This document shows, one piece after another, positions 30,536 to 41,112 of a DNA stretch of 64,000 bases. Numbering within the stretch: position 1 is the stretch's first letter; every line of letters begins with the position of its first letter. Made by a program: the position numbers and the translations under genes. This stretch comes from Blepharisma stoltei (lineage: Eukaryota; Ciliophora; Heterotrichea; Heterotrichida; Blepharismidae): positions 434,001 to 498,000 of the forward strand of contig CAJZBQ010000036.1 in the NCBI GenBank assembly GCA_914767885.1. Reading direction: 5' to 3'. Below the pieces are notes generated by a model, which made no database searches, had not been told where the DNA came from, and saw only the letters and a program-made list of their open reading frames with translations.

Positions 30536-33500
30536 CTAGTTCTCACTTAATTTTCCTTTACTTTTTTGAAGAAAGGAGTAAAATAACCCTTGATTTTCAA
30601 TCAATTGTTGCGGTGAGCCAAATTCAGCAATCTTCCCCTTATCCATAACAAGAATTCTATCGTAATCAAGTATTGTGTGAAGTCGATGAGCAATTGTCAA
30701 CACTGTACAGTCAGTGAACTTTTTCCGAATTATTTCTTGTATATCTCCATCAATTTTATAATCGATTGATGCAGTTGCTTCATCTAAAAACATTATTTTC
30801 GAATTTTTTAATATTGCCCTTGCAATACATAAAAGCTGCTTTTCTCCTACAGAAAAATTAGTCCCATTTTCTTTAATTTCTTTTGCAAGAATGCTATCAG
30901 GCTCTTCATTTGAAAAAAGCTTTACAAGCTTAATTGCTTCAATAATTTCTTTATCAGTCTTCTTTCTAAATGGATCTAAATTTTCTCTCAATGTTCCTTG
31001 GAATAACGTTGGCTCTTGTGGGATGACCGATATTTTTTCTCTTAGCAAATCTAAGCCAATTTCTGCTGTATCTATATCATCAATTAAAATCTTTCCAGCA
31101 TAAGCTAAGCGCGCTATATGGTCATATGAGGATAGAAAGGATTATTAGGTTAGAGCCACCTCTTGCGGATGCCCTGACACACAAAGACTAAGGGGAGGCA
31201 AAACCTGTCTAGCCCATCTGAAGGGACAGGGAAAACCTTAGGGGAGAAACAAAAACTTCCGCTTCGTCAGGTATCCTCAAAACCCAAGGCATATTTCATA
31301 AGCGACAGAGAGATATTTTCAACTCTACCGAGACGGGTCTAACTATAGAGGTTTCCTCTATATAGCGCTGAAAGCGCAGACATTTTACCAGGAGCTTTCC
31401 AAGTTCGTCGGACCAAATCGCTTTTGGTCCGACCAAGGCATTGATTTGGTGCAACCAACCGATAAATTCCGATCAGAATTTATCGGCCTTACAGCGCCAA
31501 ACATAGGAAACTTCTATACTCTATAGGGAGCATGCTTAGAGCCCGACGTCAAAATTTTTTATCTTTTTTTCCAGCATAAGGCTCAACTATTCTGAATAAT
31601 GCAAGGCATAAAGAACTTTTTCCAGATCCTGTTCGACCTACAATTCCTATTTTTTCTCTCGGTTGTATTTCGCATGAAATTCCTTTAATAACAACATATG
31701 TATTATCTCTGTATTTCATTTCAAAATCTCTAAACTCAATTTTCCCTGCATATGGCCAGCCTCTATTAAGCAATTCTTGGTCTTTATGTCTATTTCTACT
31801 CGCTTCACTCTCAGTTTTAATCAATTGGCTAGCTCTTTCAACAGAGACCATTGAATTTTCAAGATTTGAGCTTGCATTTATAAAGTTAAATATATTATCT
31901 GGGATCGTAATTCCATAAGATAAAGCAAGCCCTGCTAATCCTGGGTTTATTCATCCTTTGACACCGACAATTACTAATGCGCTGACGCCAAGAATAACAT
32001 CAGAGACGAGCTCAAGTGTAATGCCTAGCCAGCAGCCACAAGCTTGCTGCATGAAGTAAACACCTATATTTGAGTTTGATAAAAATGCATTTTTCTCAAT
32101 AAATTTCTTTTGGTAACCAAAAGCTCGTATAATGCTCAATCCACTTACAGTTTCTGAAAAATGTTGGACGATTGGACTTCGACTCATAAACTCCAGTCTT
32201 ACCAGCTCTCTTGATGATGACAAATAAAATTGTCTTATTTTAATAGCGATATAAAGCACTATAGGAATAACAATTAGCTGATATGGAATTACATAAGAAA
32301 CCATGCAAGCAATAGAAAAAATCTGGAAAAACTGGCCAATTGAGAAATTTAATGAAGCGATCAGCTGGCTTCCCCTTATTGAGCGAACAAAAATTTTTTG
32401 ATATAATATGTTTTAATATAAATAATAATATTTATAATGAGCATTTCACTATTTCTACTAAATTTTTAAGCCTCTATGCTTGATAAGATAAAAATTTTAT
32501 ATTCAAAATTTTAAATTCATAAAATATAAAAAAATGCTCGATCATCAAGCTGGGAGTGAGCATCTATATTATTTTGATCCTTGGATAGTCTATTTAAAAT
32601 TCTTCCAGTTGGAGTTACATCATAAAATTTGTTGATAGGCGCATCAACTAATGCGGTTATCATTTTTTCGAAAATCTTTTGTGCTGCTTTGATTCCGTTT
32701 ACATAATTAACTACCAATCTGAAAAATATAAAAACATTTATCAAGCTACTAACTGTTGTATAAACAATAACATTATACGTCACATTCTCTCTTTGCTCTT
32801 CTTCATCTTCATTTGTCCATTCACTTAAAAAAATATCTGAATACATACGAGTTGCTTGCCAAAATACCATAATACCTAGGACAACCGCAAAAGTAACCCA
32901 ACCTCCTGCATAGCTATAGTAAGTTTTATAAACCTGCAGACTGATTTGTCCAGTCTCCCTTCTTTCTTCTTCTATTATTCTAAATTCTTTTTTTTTATTC
33001 TGGGGCTTCTCTTCTTCGATCTCATTTGATTCTACATTTTCTCTAGCCACAGCATTTAATTTGCTTGAAACCAAATATTGGTTGTAAAAGTACCCATTTG
33101 CTTGAATTAGCTCTTCATAAGTTCCTTCTTCGATAACACTTCCTTCATGCAAAACAATAATTCTATCGACATAATGCAAAAAATTTTGATTATTAGTTAC
33201 CAAGACAATTGTTTTTTCTCGCAAAAAGTCTTTTAAACAAGAATAGAACAGTTCGCTTGAGACGTGAGAATCTACAGCACTCAAAGGGTCATCTAATAAA
33301 TAAATATCATGATCTGAGTAAGCAGCACGCGCGAGTGCTACCCTTGCTTTTTGTCCTCCGCTCAAGTTAATTCCTCTTTCTCCAATTTCAGTTAAATCTC
33401 TGGCTGGGAAAATATCAAGATCTTGATTAAGCTGGCAGACTCTTAGCACTTCTTTATATCTCTCTTCATCCATAGGGAGACCAAACAGGACATTTTTCAT

Positions 33501-35048
33501 AAGAGTTGTGCTTTGGATTCATGGCTCTTGAGAAACATAGCTTATGCTTCCATTTATTGAAATGCTAGATGAGTCTGATGTTCTGATGAAATTCATATTT
33601 TGAATCATTGCTTGAATTAAAGAACTTTTGCCTGATCCCACTTTGCCTACAACTGCATATAGCTTGCGTTTTTCTAAACTTAAAGTGATGTCTTTCAAAA
33701 TTAATTTTGCTTCTCTGAGTTCTCCAGATTGATCCTCACTTGGTATATTTCAGCTGAAGCTTGCTAAATTCATGCTTACTGCTGTGTTGCTGTTTGAAAA
33801 ATCATCAGATCTCGTGATATATTCATTAATTTCTCTAGTTTGTAAGAAATCCTGAATTCTTCTCAAACTTACAACCATATTCATAAAATTCGTAATAATA
33901 TCAGGAATTGATTTAACTGAACTATTCAAAATCCCAATAACCGCCATTGAAGAAAAAACGTTCCCTGGAGTCAATTGCACTCCTGTTAGAGCCATAGTAA
34001 CAATAATCGCTATAGCTAAATAATTTCTTGCTCCCCAAGTTAAAAACGCCATCGTCACTTGAAACTTTGCATTCCTTTTGAGTAAAGCCAACTCCAAATT
34101 TCTAGCTTGTAATATTCTTTCAGCTATTTTTTTCTCTCAGTTGTACATTTTAAAAACCTTCATATTAGGCAGCAACTCAGTGCAATATTTCATGCGCTTA
34201 TCTCTTTTTTCCATAAGCATCTTTTGGATTGCTGAAACTCTTCTTGCTATTATCATATTCACAAAAAATAAAAGGCCCATTCCTATAAACCCAGAAGTGA
34301 TGCCTATCAATTTAGCTGAATTATAAAGTAAATAGCTTCCTACAGCTCATTGAATTGGGCAAAGTACAATTCTTAATGAATACGGAATTCCTGTTGTAAT
34401 TCTTTCTAAGTCAACTTGGATTAAATTCACCAATTGCCCATATGCGAAATTTTCTTTTTTGTTTTTGGCTTCAGTTGGTGCAATTTTTAATGTTTTTTCA
34501 TAAATATTTGGAGAAAGAGATGATTTAATGTGGGCTCCTAGAATACTTGAATGGAATCTATATTGGCTGTTAGAAGTGGCTTGTATGAATTTGCAAACTA
34601 GCAAAATACCAACTAATAAAAATCCAACCCAATAAGGCTGGTCATCAAGTAAGAAATTTTCTAAAAGCTGAATAAAGACAGCTCCACTATAATCCATTAT
34701 CGAAGCCAAAGATCCAATCAAGGCAAGAGAAATGATATCAAAAAGAAATCGACTATACATAGTCTTCAATAAACCATTTTTATCACCTTTTCTCTCAAAA
34801 ACATACTTCTGCAAGTAAGGCTTTAATCTGACTTTCTGATATTGCACGCTTTCTTTTTCCCGAATGCCATCAATATCTTCTCGCTGAAGTGGGCGAGACC
34901 TTCCCAATTTAAGTAGTCTATACACTCAATGAGTGAGAATCTTTGAGAAAATGTTTGCTTTTTGGTAGCTACTTTCTTTTATGCCAAACTGGGTAGAAAA
35001 TTCATTTTCTAAGACTTGATAGGAAGGATGTGATGGAGTTTTATTCAT
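30536..35048 (-). CDS. ABCC (MRP-type) ABC transporter, interrupted by two inserts
   Basis: Minus strand, ATG 35048 to TAG 30536-30538. With inserts 31092-31567 (476 bp) and 32363-32547 (185 bp) removed, the length is 1,283 residues, a short MRP without TMD0. Order is TMD1, NBD1, TMD2, NBD2. NBD1 has Walker [10 protein letters not shown], signature L-S-G-G-Q-K-A-R and Walker B Y-L-L-D-D-P. NBD2 has G-R-T-G-S-G-K-S-S, a non-canonical signature F-S-V-G-E-K-Q, and M-F-L-D-E-A. TMD2 has [13 protein letters not shown], typical of ABCC. Exports organic anions or conjugates in the family. Numerous TGA codons are Trp. Confidence 0.92.
31092..31567. mobile_element. Retroposon-like structured insert (476 bp) in the ABC transporter
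   Basis: Flanked by TTTCCAGCATAAG at 31092-31104 and 31568-31580. A T-rich run just before the right copy looks like the poly(A) tail of a minus-strand insertion. Collapsing the repeat restores [11 protein letters not shown] of NBD2 in frame. The G+C-rich body folds into successive hairpins: GTCGGACCAAA facing TTTGGTCCGAC, CCGATAAATTC facing GAATTTATCGG, and TATAGAGG facing CCTCTATA. Confidence 0.82.
32363..32547. mobile_element. Insert of 185 bp in the ABC transporter, decayed GTGAGCGAACAAAA type
   Basis: Left side CTTCCCCTTATTGAGCGAAC resembles a worn family end. AGCTGG is present at 32363-32368 and 32548-32553. Collapsing these joins D-A-H-S-Q-L to I-A-S-L-N-F in frame, as expected within TMD2. 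The junction has no TA, so the true border may differ slightly. Confidence 0.6.
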
Positions 35049-36023
35049 ATTGATAGAAGGATTTGATTTATTATTATTAAATAAATTAACTGGACAAAAT
35101 AAATGCAAGTAATTTTACGTTTTGATTGCTAAAGACAAAATGCCTGAAAATAAATTATGAAAGATTATCAGTATTAGCCTTTTATTTAAGTATTTCTGAA
35201 TCTTAATTGTAGCTTTTCGAGATATTTCTTGCTAATGCTTAAATCTTATATTAGTAGCTATATTTATTGATATGATTTCGAACTTCTTTCTGCTTAAGTA
35301 TCCTGCTCACTCTCATTAATCCGAACTTTATAATTTGTATCTTAAAAAGCCCTTTAAAAGTTATAAATTTAGCTCTTTTTGCAAAATTTGAAAACCTGAT
35401 TAGCAATTCAAACAGGGAGATATTTTTGATTTTCTCTAAAAACTTTGATGGTTACATATTGTTAAATTCAGAATATCATTCAAAAATTAGCCTATCTTAT
35501 ATATTAAAATTAATATTTAAATATATTGGATCAAGATTCAAAATTTTTCAAACTTTGCTTCTTCAATAAAATCATTTAGCTTCGTATTATTTGGATTTTT
35601 GATGCTCTTTTACAGTGCTTTTTATTAATTAAATTAAATCGAATATTTTAATATGAAATAAATACACATAAACAGAAAGCAGAAATTAAGAGAAGCAAAA
35701 GTTAGATCTTTCAAAGAAATGATATTTTATTCAATAAATAATCAATTCTCTCTTATCACATTAATAAACCTTTTTGAGCTATTTCACATAAAATAAATTT
35801 AGCAAACATGAGGAAAATTCTGAAGGTTAATTAATAACGATATCAAAATTCATGAATTCTCCTTCTCTAACGCTAGATCAAGGCAATCGATTTTATCTTT
35901 AACAAACAATTTTGCAGAGGTAAGAATGAGTCTCCACATAACTTACAAAAGAATCTGAAGACAATGAAGATGATCCTTTTACCCATTATGCTTAAAAGCT
36001 GCTGATTTCTATATAAGCATGCT
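35049..36023. other. Intergenic, A+T-rich
   Basis: About 975 bases upstream of the ABC transporter. No gene, TIR or structured island seen. Confidence 0.5.
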
Positions 36024-36421
36024 TACTCCCCCCCCCCCCTCCGTGAGCGAACAAAACCATTAGAAAAATCGCCATTTTTTGACCAAAAAAACCCACCCTC
36101 CGTGAGTGAACAAAAATTTTTTAATAGAAAAAAATTTTAATGGAAAAAAATTTTGATATATAAGTGATAATTAGTATAATGAAATCTAGAGCTAATTCTG
36201 TTTAATTTTAAACAAATTGCGTTTTAAAACATAAATTTTGCAAATTAAATTAATATTTGCTTCCCAATTTTTGCAAATTAGGATTTTTTTAAATTTCGAA
36301 AAAAAATATTTTTTATAAAATTTATATATAAAATTTTTTTTTAAAAAAAAAAAAAATTAACCCCCCTCCGTGAGCGAACAAAATTTTTTTGTTCGCTCAC
36401 GGGAGGGGGGGGGGGGGGAGT
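36024..36421. mobile_element. MITE (398 bp), GTGAGCGAACAAAA family, intergenic
   Basis: Well-preserved copy. TA 36024-36025, doubled left end (CTCCGTGAGCGAACAAAA, then CCTCCGTGAGTGAACAAAAA). Right hairpin CCGTGAGCGAACAAAA facing TTTTGTTCGCTCACGG, then poly-G and AGTTA (TA 36422-36423). It lies about 80 bases upstream of the aquaporin ATG. Confidence 0.93.
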
Positions 36422-36501
36422 TAGGAAATAAAAAATAATTATTTAGATTCTATTAGCTGATGTATTTTCTCGAATGGCTATAAAGCTAACTAATAAAAAT
36501 T

Positions 36502-37830
36502 ATGAAGCTGTGGAGACGATTGGTTGCGGAATGCTATGGTACCGCTGCTTTGGCATTTGTTATTTTTGTTAGCGAAGGAAATGCTTGGGCTGTGGGTATT
36601 GGCTTCTGGGTCATTATAGTTGGGTGCGGATTTATTGGTGGAGCTCACTTTAATCCAACAGTAACTCTCGGAGCTATTGCAAGAGACCTCTATTTCAGAC
36701 ATCTCCAGATCCATAAATCAAAAGAAAAGTCTTTGGTTTACTTTACTGATGCTATTAAAGAAGACCTTCTTTACTTAGTTGCTCAAGTTGTTGGAGCATT
36801 CTTGGGTAGTTTATTCGGCCAGTGCATTTATGACAGCACATGGAGCATTGCAGTGTCTCCAGCAAGCACTGAAGTTCAAGCACTCTTCGCAGAACTGATC
36901 TTCACCGGTCACCTTGTCCTTGTTGTCCTTGTTTCAGCTGAGTTGATGGATTCAGTCATTGCTTCAGGTATGGCAATTGCATTTACAGTACTTGCAGGCA
37001 TTGCGACAGTCGGAGACATCTCAGGAGGCTGCTTTAACCCAACTGTTTGCATTGCAATTGACGCTGTCAAGGCTATTTTTGCTGACGACGTCTCCAAATT
37101 AGATAGTTGGTGGGTCTATATTGCTGGTCCATTCCTTGGCTGCGCTTTGGGACGTGTATTCACACGACGACTATATTTTTGGTCTATTATTTCTTTTTTG
37201 CCTATTTTATCATAATTATTTTTAATTTTTTGGTTCATTTGCTTTGGAATATTTCCATATTAACTTTTTCTAGGTGATTTTTAATATTTTTTTGACAGAT
37301 GGTATATTATAAAAGTTTTAAAATTAAAAAATAAACTAAAAAAATAGGCCAAAAAAAGGCAAAAAAATTATCCCAAAAAAATAGTCGTAATTGAAATAGG
37401 CATCCTGAGTGAAACCCTTTGGGAACTGTGATCGCATGCACTTTCTTAACTCTCCCTGAATCAGAGAACAAGAAATAGTTGATTTTTTTTAAAGTTTAAT
37501 AATTTTTTTCGGATTTCAAAATATAAATTTATGATATTTGAACTGAAAAATCTGATTTAATTTATAAAATTTATGTTTAAAATGCAAGCTTATGATAGGA
37601 ATTGTAAAATAATAATGATAATCATTTATATATCAAAATAGCTTAAACCAAAAATATTTATATTAATAATTTTTAATCAATTGGTAAAAGGGGATTTATC
37701 GGATAATTTTGTCGGCTAGCTAAGGGGAGTAAGAGAAAAGATCCAAATCAACAAGAAGAAAAAGATGAAGTGGCATCCTAAAGAATTCGCAATGGGGCTT
37801 CTTAAAGACCACATTAAGAGCGACAACTAA
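36502..37830 (+). CDS. Aquaporin (MIP family), 3' end interrupted by IESs
   Basis: ATG 36502. Six hydrophobic helices. The two half-helix boxes are present as N-P-T (in H-F-N-P-T-V-T, and G-C-F-N-P-T-V-C), a variant of N-P-A. Without DNA removal the frame stops at 37213-37215 in an A+T-rich palindromic insert. An alternative ending is supported by a frame that crosses a second IES (37447-37729) with T-V-I-A-C-T-F-L-R-E-K and a Lys-rich tail to TAA 37828-37830, about 282 residues. The exact left junction is not settled. Forms water or small-solute channels in membranes. Confidence 0.82.
37172..37381. mobile_element. Probable IES (about 200 bp) in the aquaporin gene, borders uncertain
   Basis: The ends are inverted: TATATTTTTGG at 37172 and TATTTTTTTGG read back from 37383, followed on both sides by T-rich DNA with TTTTTTGCC. 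Removal 37172-37381 gives a short tail ending at the TAA formed at 37447. A shorter removal from TA 37185-37186 (197 bp) instead opens the 56-codon tail described for the gene. Confidence 0.6.
37447..37729. mobile_element. IES / decayed MITE (283 bp)
   Basis: TA 37447-37448 then ACTCTCCCTGAATCAGAG. The right end is TTTGTCGGCTAGCTAAGG then GGAGTA (TA 37730-37731). The interior matches the GTGAGCGAACAAAA family (ATAATCATTTATATATCAAA). Removal joins C-T-F-L to R-E-K-I-Q in one frame. Confidence 0.72.
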
Positions 37831-38119
37831 TTAACTTAAGTTATTAGACTTAGACTAAGAGAATCGCTTTTCATTGAAATATATGTGAACATAAGTTTTA
37901 TCATTATCTCATTACAGACCTGTAAATTGCTGATTTATCGATGAGCTTTCAGTTTTCTAATTTAATCATTTATAATCAATGCAAACTTATCTAATAGTTA
38001 GCTTATATGCAATAAAATATAATGGCTCTTGGCTAAAATGAAGCTTCTGCTGTTACGTATTTTCTTTATAATTACAAAACCAATAGTTAGGCTAAGGTGA
38101 GAGTAAGGTATTAATCATA
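37831..38119. other. Intergenic, A+T-rich
   Basis: No gene or repeat recognised. Confidence 0.45.
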
Positions 38120-38490
38120 TTTAGTATGCAGTCACCAAAGACCTCTTTTCCAAAGGTTCGCTGATTTCCAACGAACTGCTCAGTAGATTGAGCTTTTACT
38201 TTTCAGTTGCCTCATCCTTACCTTGAGGAAACTGTTTTAAGTGAGCGGCTTATGGATTTCTGTAGCTCTGCAGCTGATAAATGGAAACAGCTCCGTGAGT
38301 TTTCTGGGGTGAGTTTTTACTTTTACCAGCCACAGGAAAAAGTCTGCTTTACCCCGGTTTTTCGTTAGAGGAATATCACGTCTAAAAGACATGCCTAGCA
38401 TTTTCATTCAAAGGAAGAACCAAAGCCTGCGGGATAGGCACATGTAGAGGTTATATTTGAGTCTCTGCTTCTCCGTTTTAATGCATATTA
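38120..38490. repeat. SINE-like dispersed repeat, intergenic copy
   Basis: G+C-richer island sharing ordered blocks with the insert at 24001-24560: CACCAAAGA, CCTTGAGGAAAC, GCGGCTTATGGATTTCTG, CCAAAGCCTGCGGGATA and a TTTTAATG end. No convincing flanking direct repeat was found here. It lies about 50 bases upstream of the YEATS gene. Confidence 0.55.
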
Positions 38491-38540
38491 CAAAGCCAAG
38501 GGACTTTGAAAATAATAAAATCCCATAATAAAATTATAAG

Positions 38541-39209
38541 ATGGAAAGAATGCGTGGAGTTGTAGTCAAAAAGCCAATTGTATACGGCTCAATGAGTTTT
38601 TACCAAGGAAAGAAAGCAGACGAGCATAATTCCCACAAGTGGGCTTGCTTTGTAACTGGAGTAAACGGAGAAGACGTCTCAACATTTATCAAGAAAGTGG
38701 TATTTCAACTGCATCCTAGCTTTCAAAATCCTTCACGTGTATTTGATCGGCCACCATACGAAGTGCATGAGTCAGGCTGGGGTGAATTTGAAATAATGAT
38801 TCAAATCCACTTCCATGATCCCCGAGAAAAAAGAATCGATATATTCCACATGCTACAACTATACCCAAAGCAGCCAGGTGTCTCTCAGTCGACCAAAAAA
38901 CCAGTGATCAATGACCATTATGACGAAATCATTTTTCAAGATCCGTTCCCAGACTTTTACCAAAGATTAACTGCAGGGACTGGGATCGCGCCAGATCAGG
39001 ATCTATTAAACAACCCATTTCATTTAGAAATAATGCAGCATTTCCAAACCCACAACGATTCTGCAGTTTTAAGACAGCTAGAAGACGCTTATTCGTACAT
39101 TAAGCAAGAAGCTGAGGAAATGAGAGAAAAACTTAAAAAGCTAGAATCAGAAACACAGACACTAAGACAAGAATTAAGGGAAGAAGAGAAGAAGCTAAGA
39201 GATGGGTAA
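38541..39209 (+). CDS. YEATS4: YEATS-domain protein, GAS41/Yaf9-like
   Basis: 222 residues, ATG 38541 to TAA 39207-39209. The YEATS fold occupies residues 1-150: V-V-V-K-K-P-I-V-Y-G-S, H-K-W-A-C-F-V-T-G, F-Q-L-H-P-S-F-Q-N-P, P-P-Y-E-V-H-E-S-G-W-G-E-F. H-E-S-G-W-G and the aromatic positions form the acyl-lysine pocket in this family. A C-terminal coiled coil (about 175-220) is as in GAS41. Subunit of NuA4/SWR1-type chromatin complexes, reading acetylated or crotonylated histone H3. No intron or IES. Confidence 0.93.
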   Translation: MERMRGVVVKKPIVYGSMSFYQGKKADEHNSHKWACFVTGVNGEDVSTFIKKVVFQLHPSFQNPSRVFDRPPYEVHESGWGEFEIMIQIHFHDPREKRIDIFHMLQLYPKQPGVSQSTKKPVINDHYDEIIFQDPFPDFYQRLTAGTGIAPDQDLLNNPFHLEIMQHFQTHNDSAVLRQLEDAYSYIKQEAEEMREKLKKLESETQTLRQELREEEKKLRDG

Positions 39210-39231
39210 TCTCTGCTAATTTTAATTAAAT

Positions 39232-40090
39232 ATGGGAAGCAGCTCATCGAAAAAGCTGTCAGCGAAGCTGAAATCTCCTGACACAATAGATGAAATGAAG
39301 AATAGCCCAAGGCTTCAAAGACTGATGTCAAGAAAACAGCCTAAAGGTAGGTTGGCCAGCCTTTATGATGAAGCAATCACTCCACCTGCGTCTCCGAGGG
39401 AAAATCAAAAGGCAGAAATTCAAAAAGAGATACAGAATGCTATAGAAAAGAGACAAAGAATGAATTCTTTAAATGTAAATTTTAAGGCGCTTGCCTTAAT
39501 CCCTAGTGAGCAAAATTTTCTTGCTTGAATAATAGGTAATTATATTTTCTTAAAATTTATAAATAAGTTTTTTTGGAATCCTGATTTCATGAAGCTGAGA
39601 ATTTAATAGTTATATAGTATCAGCATGAAATTTCGTTATAATAATTATCTCTTATGAATCTAAAATGCTATTTATAAAACATCTTTTGCTTACTTGCAAG
39701 GGCAAAATAAAGGAATTTTTCAAATAGCTTTGCTTAATCGTGGAGTTAATAAAGGAGGAGGTCCCTAAAATTGACGTAAATAAGGGACAAAGCTATTTAA
39801 AAAAGCAAAGGCATAGGTCAGAGTTTGAATTTAAAGCTCCTGCGGCCCCTGTAATTATGAAACATAAGAAGTCTCAATCAATTCCTGATGAGATCGGAAA
39901 GCAGTTTAAGACTTATGATGTGGGTGAGCATGATTGATTTCTCGAAACGGAAAATATTTTTGAAGCGAAAACAACAAGGAAAGAGTCGATAAACTCCCAA
40001 AAAACGATCACATTTAATCTGAAATTCAGCAAAAGTACTATTTTATTAGGTCAATTTAGCATTAAATTGCTTGTGAGCGTTTTGATATAA
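39232..40090 (+). CDS. Hypothetical protein with N-myristoylation-type start, split by an IES
   Basis: ATG 39232, 22 bases after the YEATS gene. M-G-S-S-S-S-K-K fits the N-myristoylation consensus. Removal of the 250-bp IES 39497-39746 joins K-A-L-A-L to I-K-E-E-V-P and gives 202 residues ending at TAA 40088-40090. The sequence is basic, with S-P and S-Q sites, probably disordered. A possible 15-nt intron GTACTATTTTATTAG at 40035-40049 is in phase and cannot be told from coding. Confidence 0.68.
39497..39746. mobile_element. IES / decayed MITE (250 bp), GTGAGCGAACAAAA family
   Basis: Left end TAATCCCTAGTGAGCAAAA. Right end GCTTTGCTTAATCGTGGAGT then TA 39747-39748. Removal restores frame (phase shift of one) in the host gene. 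Confidence 0.82.
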
Positions 40091-40112
40091 AAAGTGCTCT
40101 CAGATTTTATTA

Positions 40113-41112
40113 ATGGCTGATATTCAACTAAATGGATATACAAAAAATGAAGAGCCTTTAAAGATTGGGATAAAAACAGAGAAATCTCCCCAGATACCTG
40201 ATTTTTTGCCAAGAAGAAGATCATCTAATATCGATTTCAATCCTTTGTCTCCAAAAGGAAGCGATGTGAAGTATGAAATCCTTAATGACAAATTTATTAA
40301 AAATAAATACAGTGCAATTTCTGTCACCAAATTTATTCATCAAGATAGTGAGCAAAAAGAAATTGTTCAAACAAAAACTATATAAATAAAATGGCATTCG
40401 GTTCGAGAGAAATTGGCTCTGCCAATTTTCTCTCCCTCATGGAATTTTATTTATGGGGTTGGGTTTTCTCTCGAGAACTTCTGCACAGCAATAGTCGTTA
40501 ACTTTGGGGATAACCAAAGGCACGACTCCTCAGTGCACTCAAGATTTCGGAGTTTTACCTCTCAGCACGTCCCCACGGGAGGATGACCCTTAGGCGGAAC
40601 ACGCGCAGGAGCTGAGTCTGGACGAGCGACGGCAACGCGCCGGGTGAGATGTGCGGCGATTTATCTGGCGACTAGCCTCATAGAAGGCTTGGGTGTGGGC
40701 TGACCACATATTCCAAGATGGCTTGGTGACGTCACTAGTTGTCGCTTTGACCCTTTTTCATTAAGGGGTGTGGGCACTAGACACCTTAAAAACTATGTAA
40801 CTAAGTAAGTAAGTTCAAACAAAAACTAAAAGAAGAACTTTGCCGCATGCAAATCCTTCGTATACTCCTTTTTCTGCAAAAGACGTAACCACTAAGACAC
40901 CAATAACAGAAACTACTCTGGAAAGTCCAGCCGAAGTCCAGCGCAGAAAAATTCGATTAAGAACTAGAGTTCCAACTCAATTTAATAAACCGTTCACTCC
41001 AGATAAGTCAATAGCTGTGAAATCTCCAAAAGAGCAAATTGCGTGGAAAGGCCAGCATGGCAAACTTAATCGGTGATTTATTAATTATTTTATAATAGAA
41101 ATAAAATTATAA
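40113..41112 (+). CDS. Hypothetical Ser/Thr-Pro-rich protein, split by a retroposon-like insert
   Basis: ATG 40113. Collapsing the 448-bp insert (direct repeat at 40365 and 40813) gives one frame of 183 residues ending at TAA 41110-41112, with TGA 41074-41076 as Trp. The first part has R-R-R-S-S-N-I-D-F and S-P-K-G sites, the second T-T-K-T-P-I-T-E-T-T and Q-F-N-K-P-F-T-P. Looks like a small disordered phosphoprotein. It starts 22 bases after its similarly styled neighbour. No family recognised. Confidence 0.65.
40365..40812. mobile_element. Retroposon-like insert (448 bp) with 16-bp target-site repeat
   Basis: GTTCAAACAAAAACTA occurs at 40365-40380 and 40813-40828. The unique body is G+C-rich (for example AACACGCGCAGGAGCTGAG and GCAACGCGCCGGGTGAG). 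It ends with the short simple repeat TAACTAAGTAAGTAAG just before the right copy, like the 3' tail of a non-LTR retroposon. Collapsing the repeat gives Q-T-K-T-K-R-R-T-L-P in frame. Confidence 0.85.

Noticed and set aside
37731-37830. Alternative reading of the aquaporin tail in the frame ending E-V-A-S
   Set aside because: It is open for only about 40 codons after joining and is preceded by a TAG; the other frame is open longer.
38120-38490. Flanking direct repeat around the intergenic SINE-like copy
   Set aside because: Only TATGCA/ATGCATA-type chance matches were seen.
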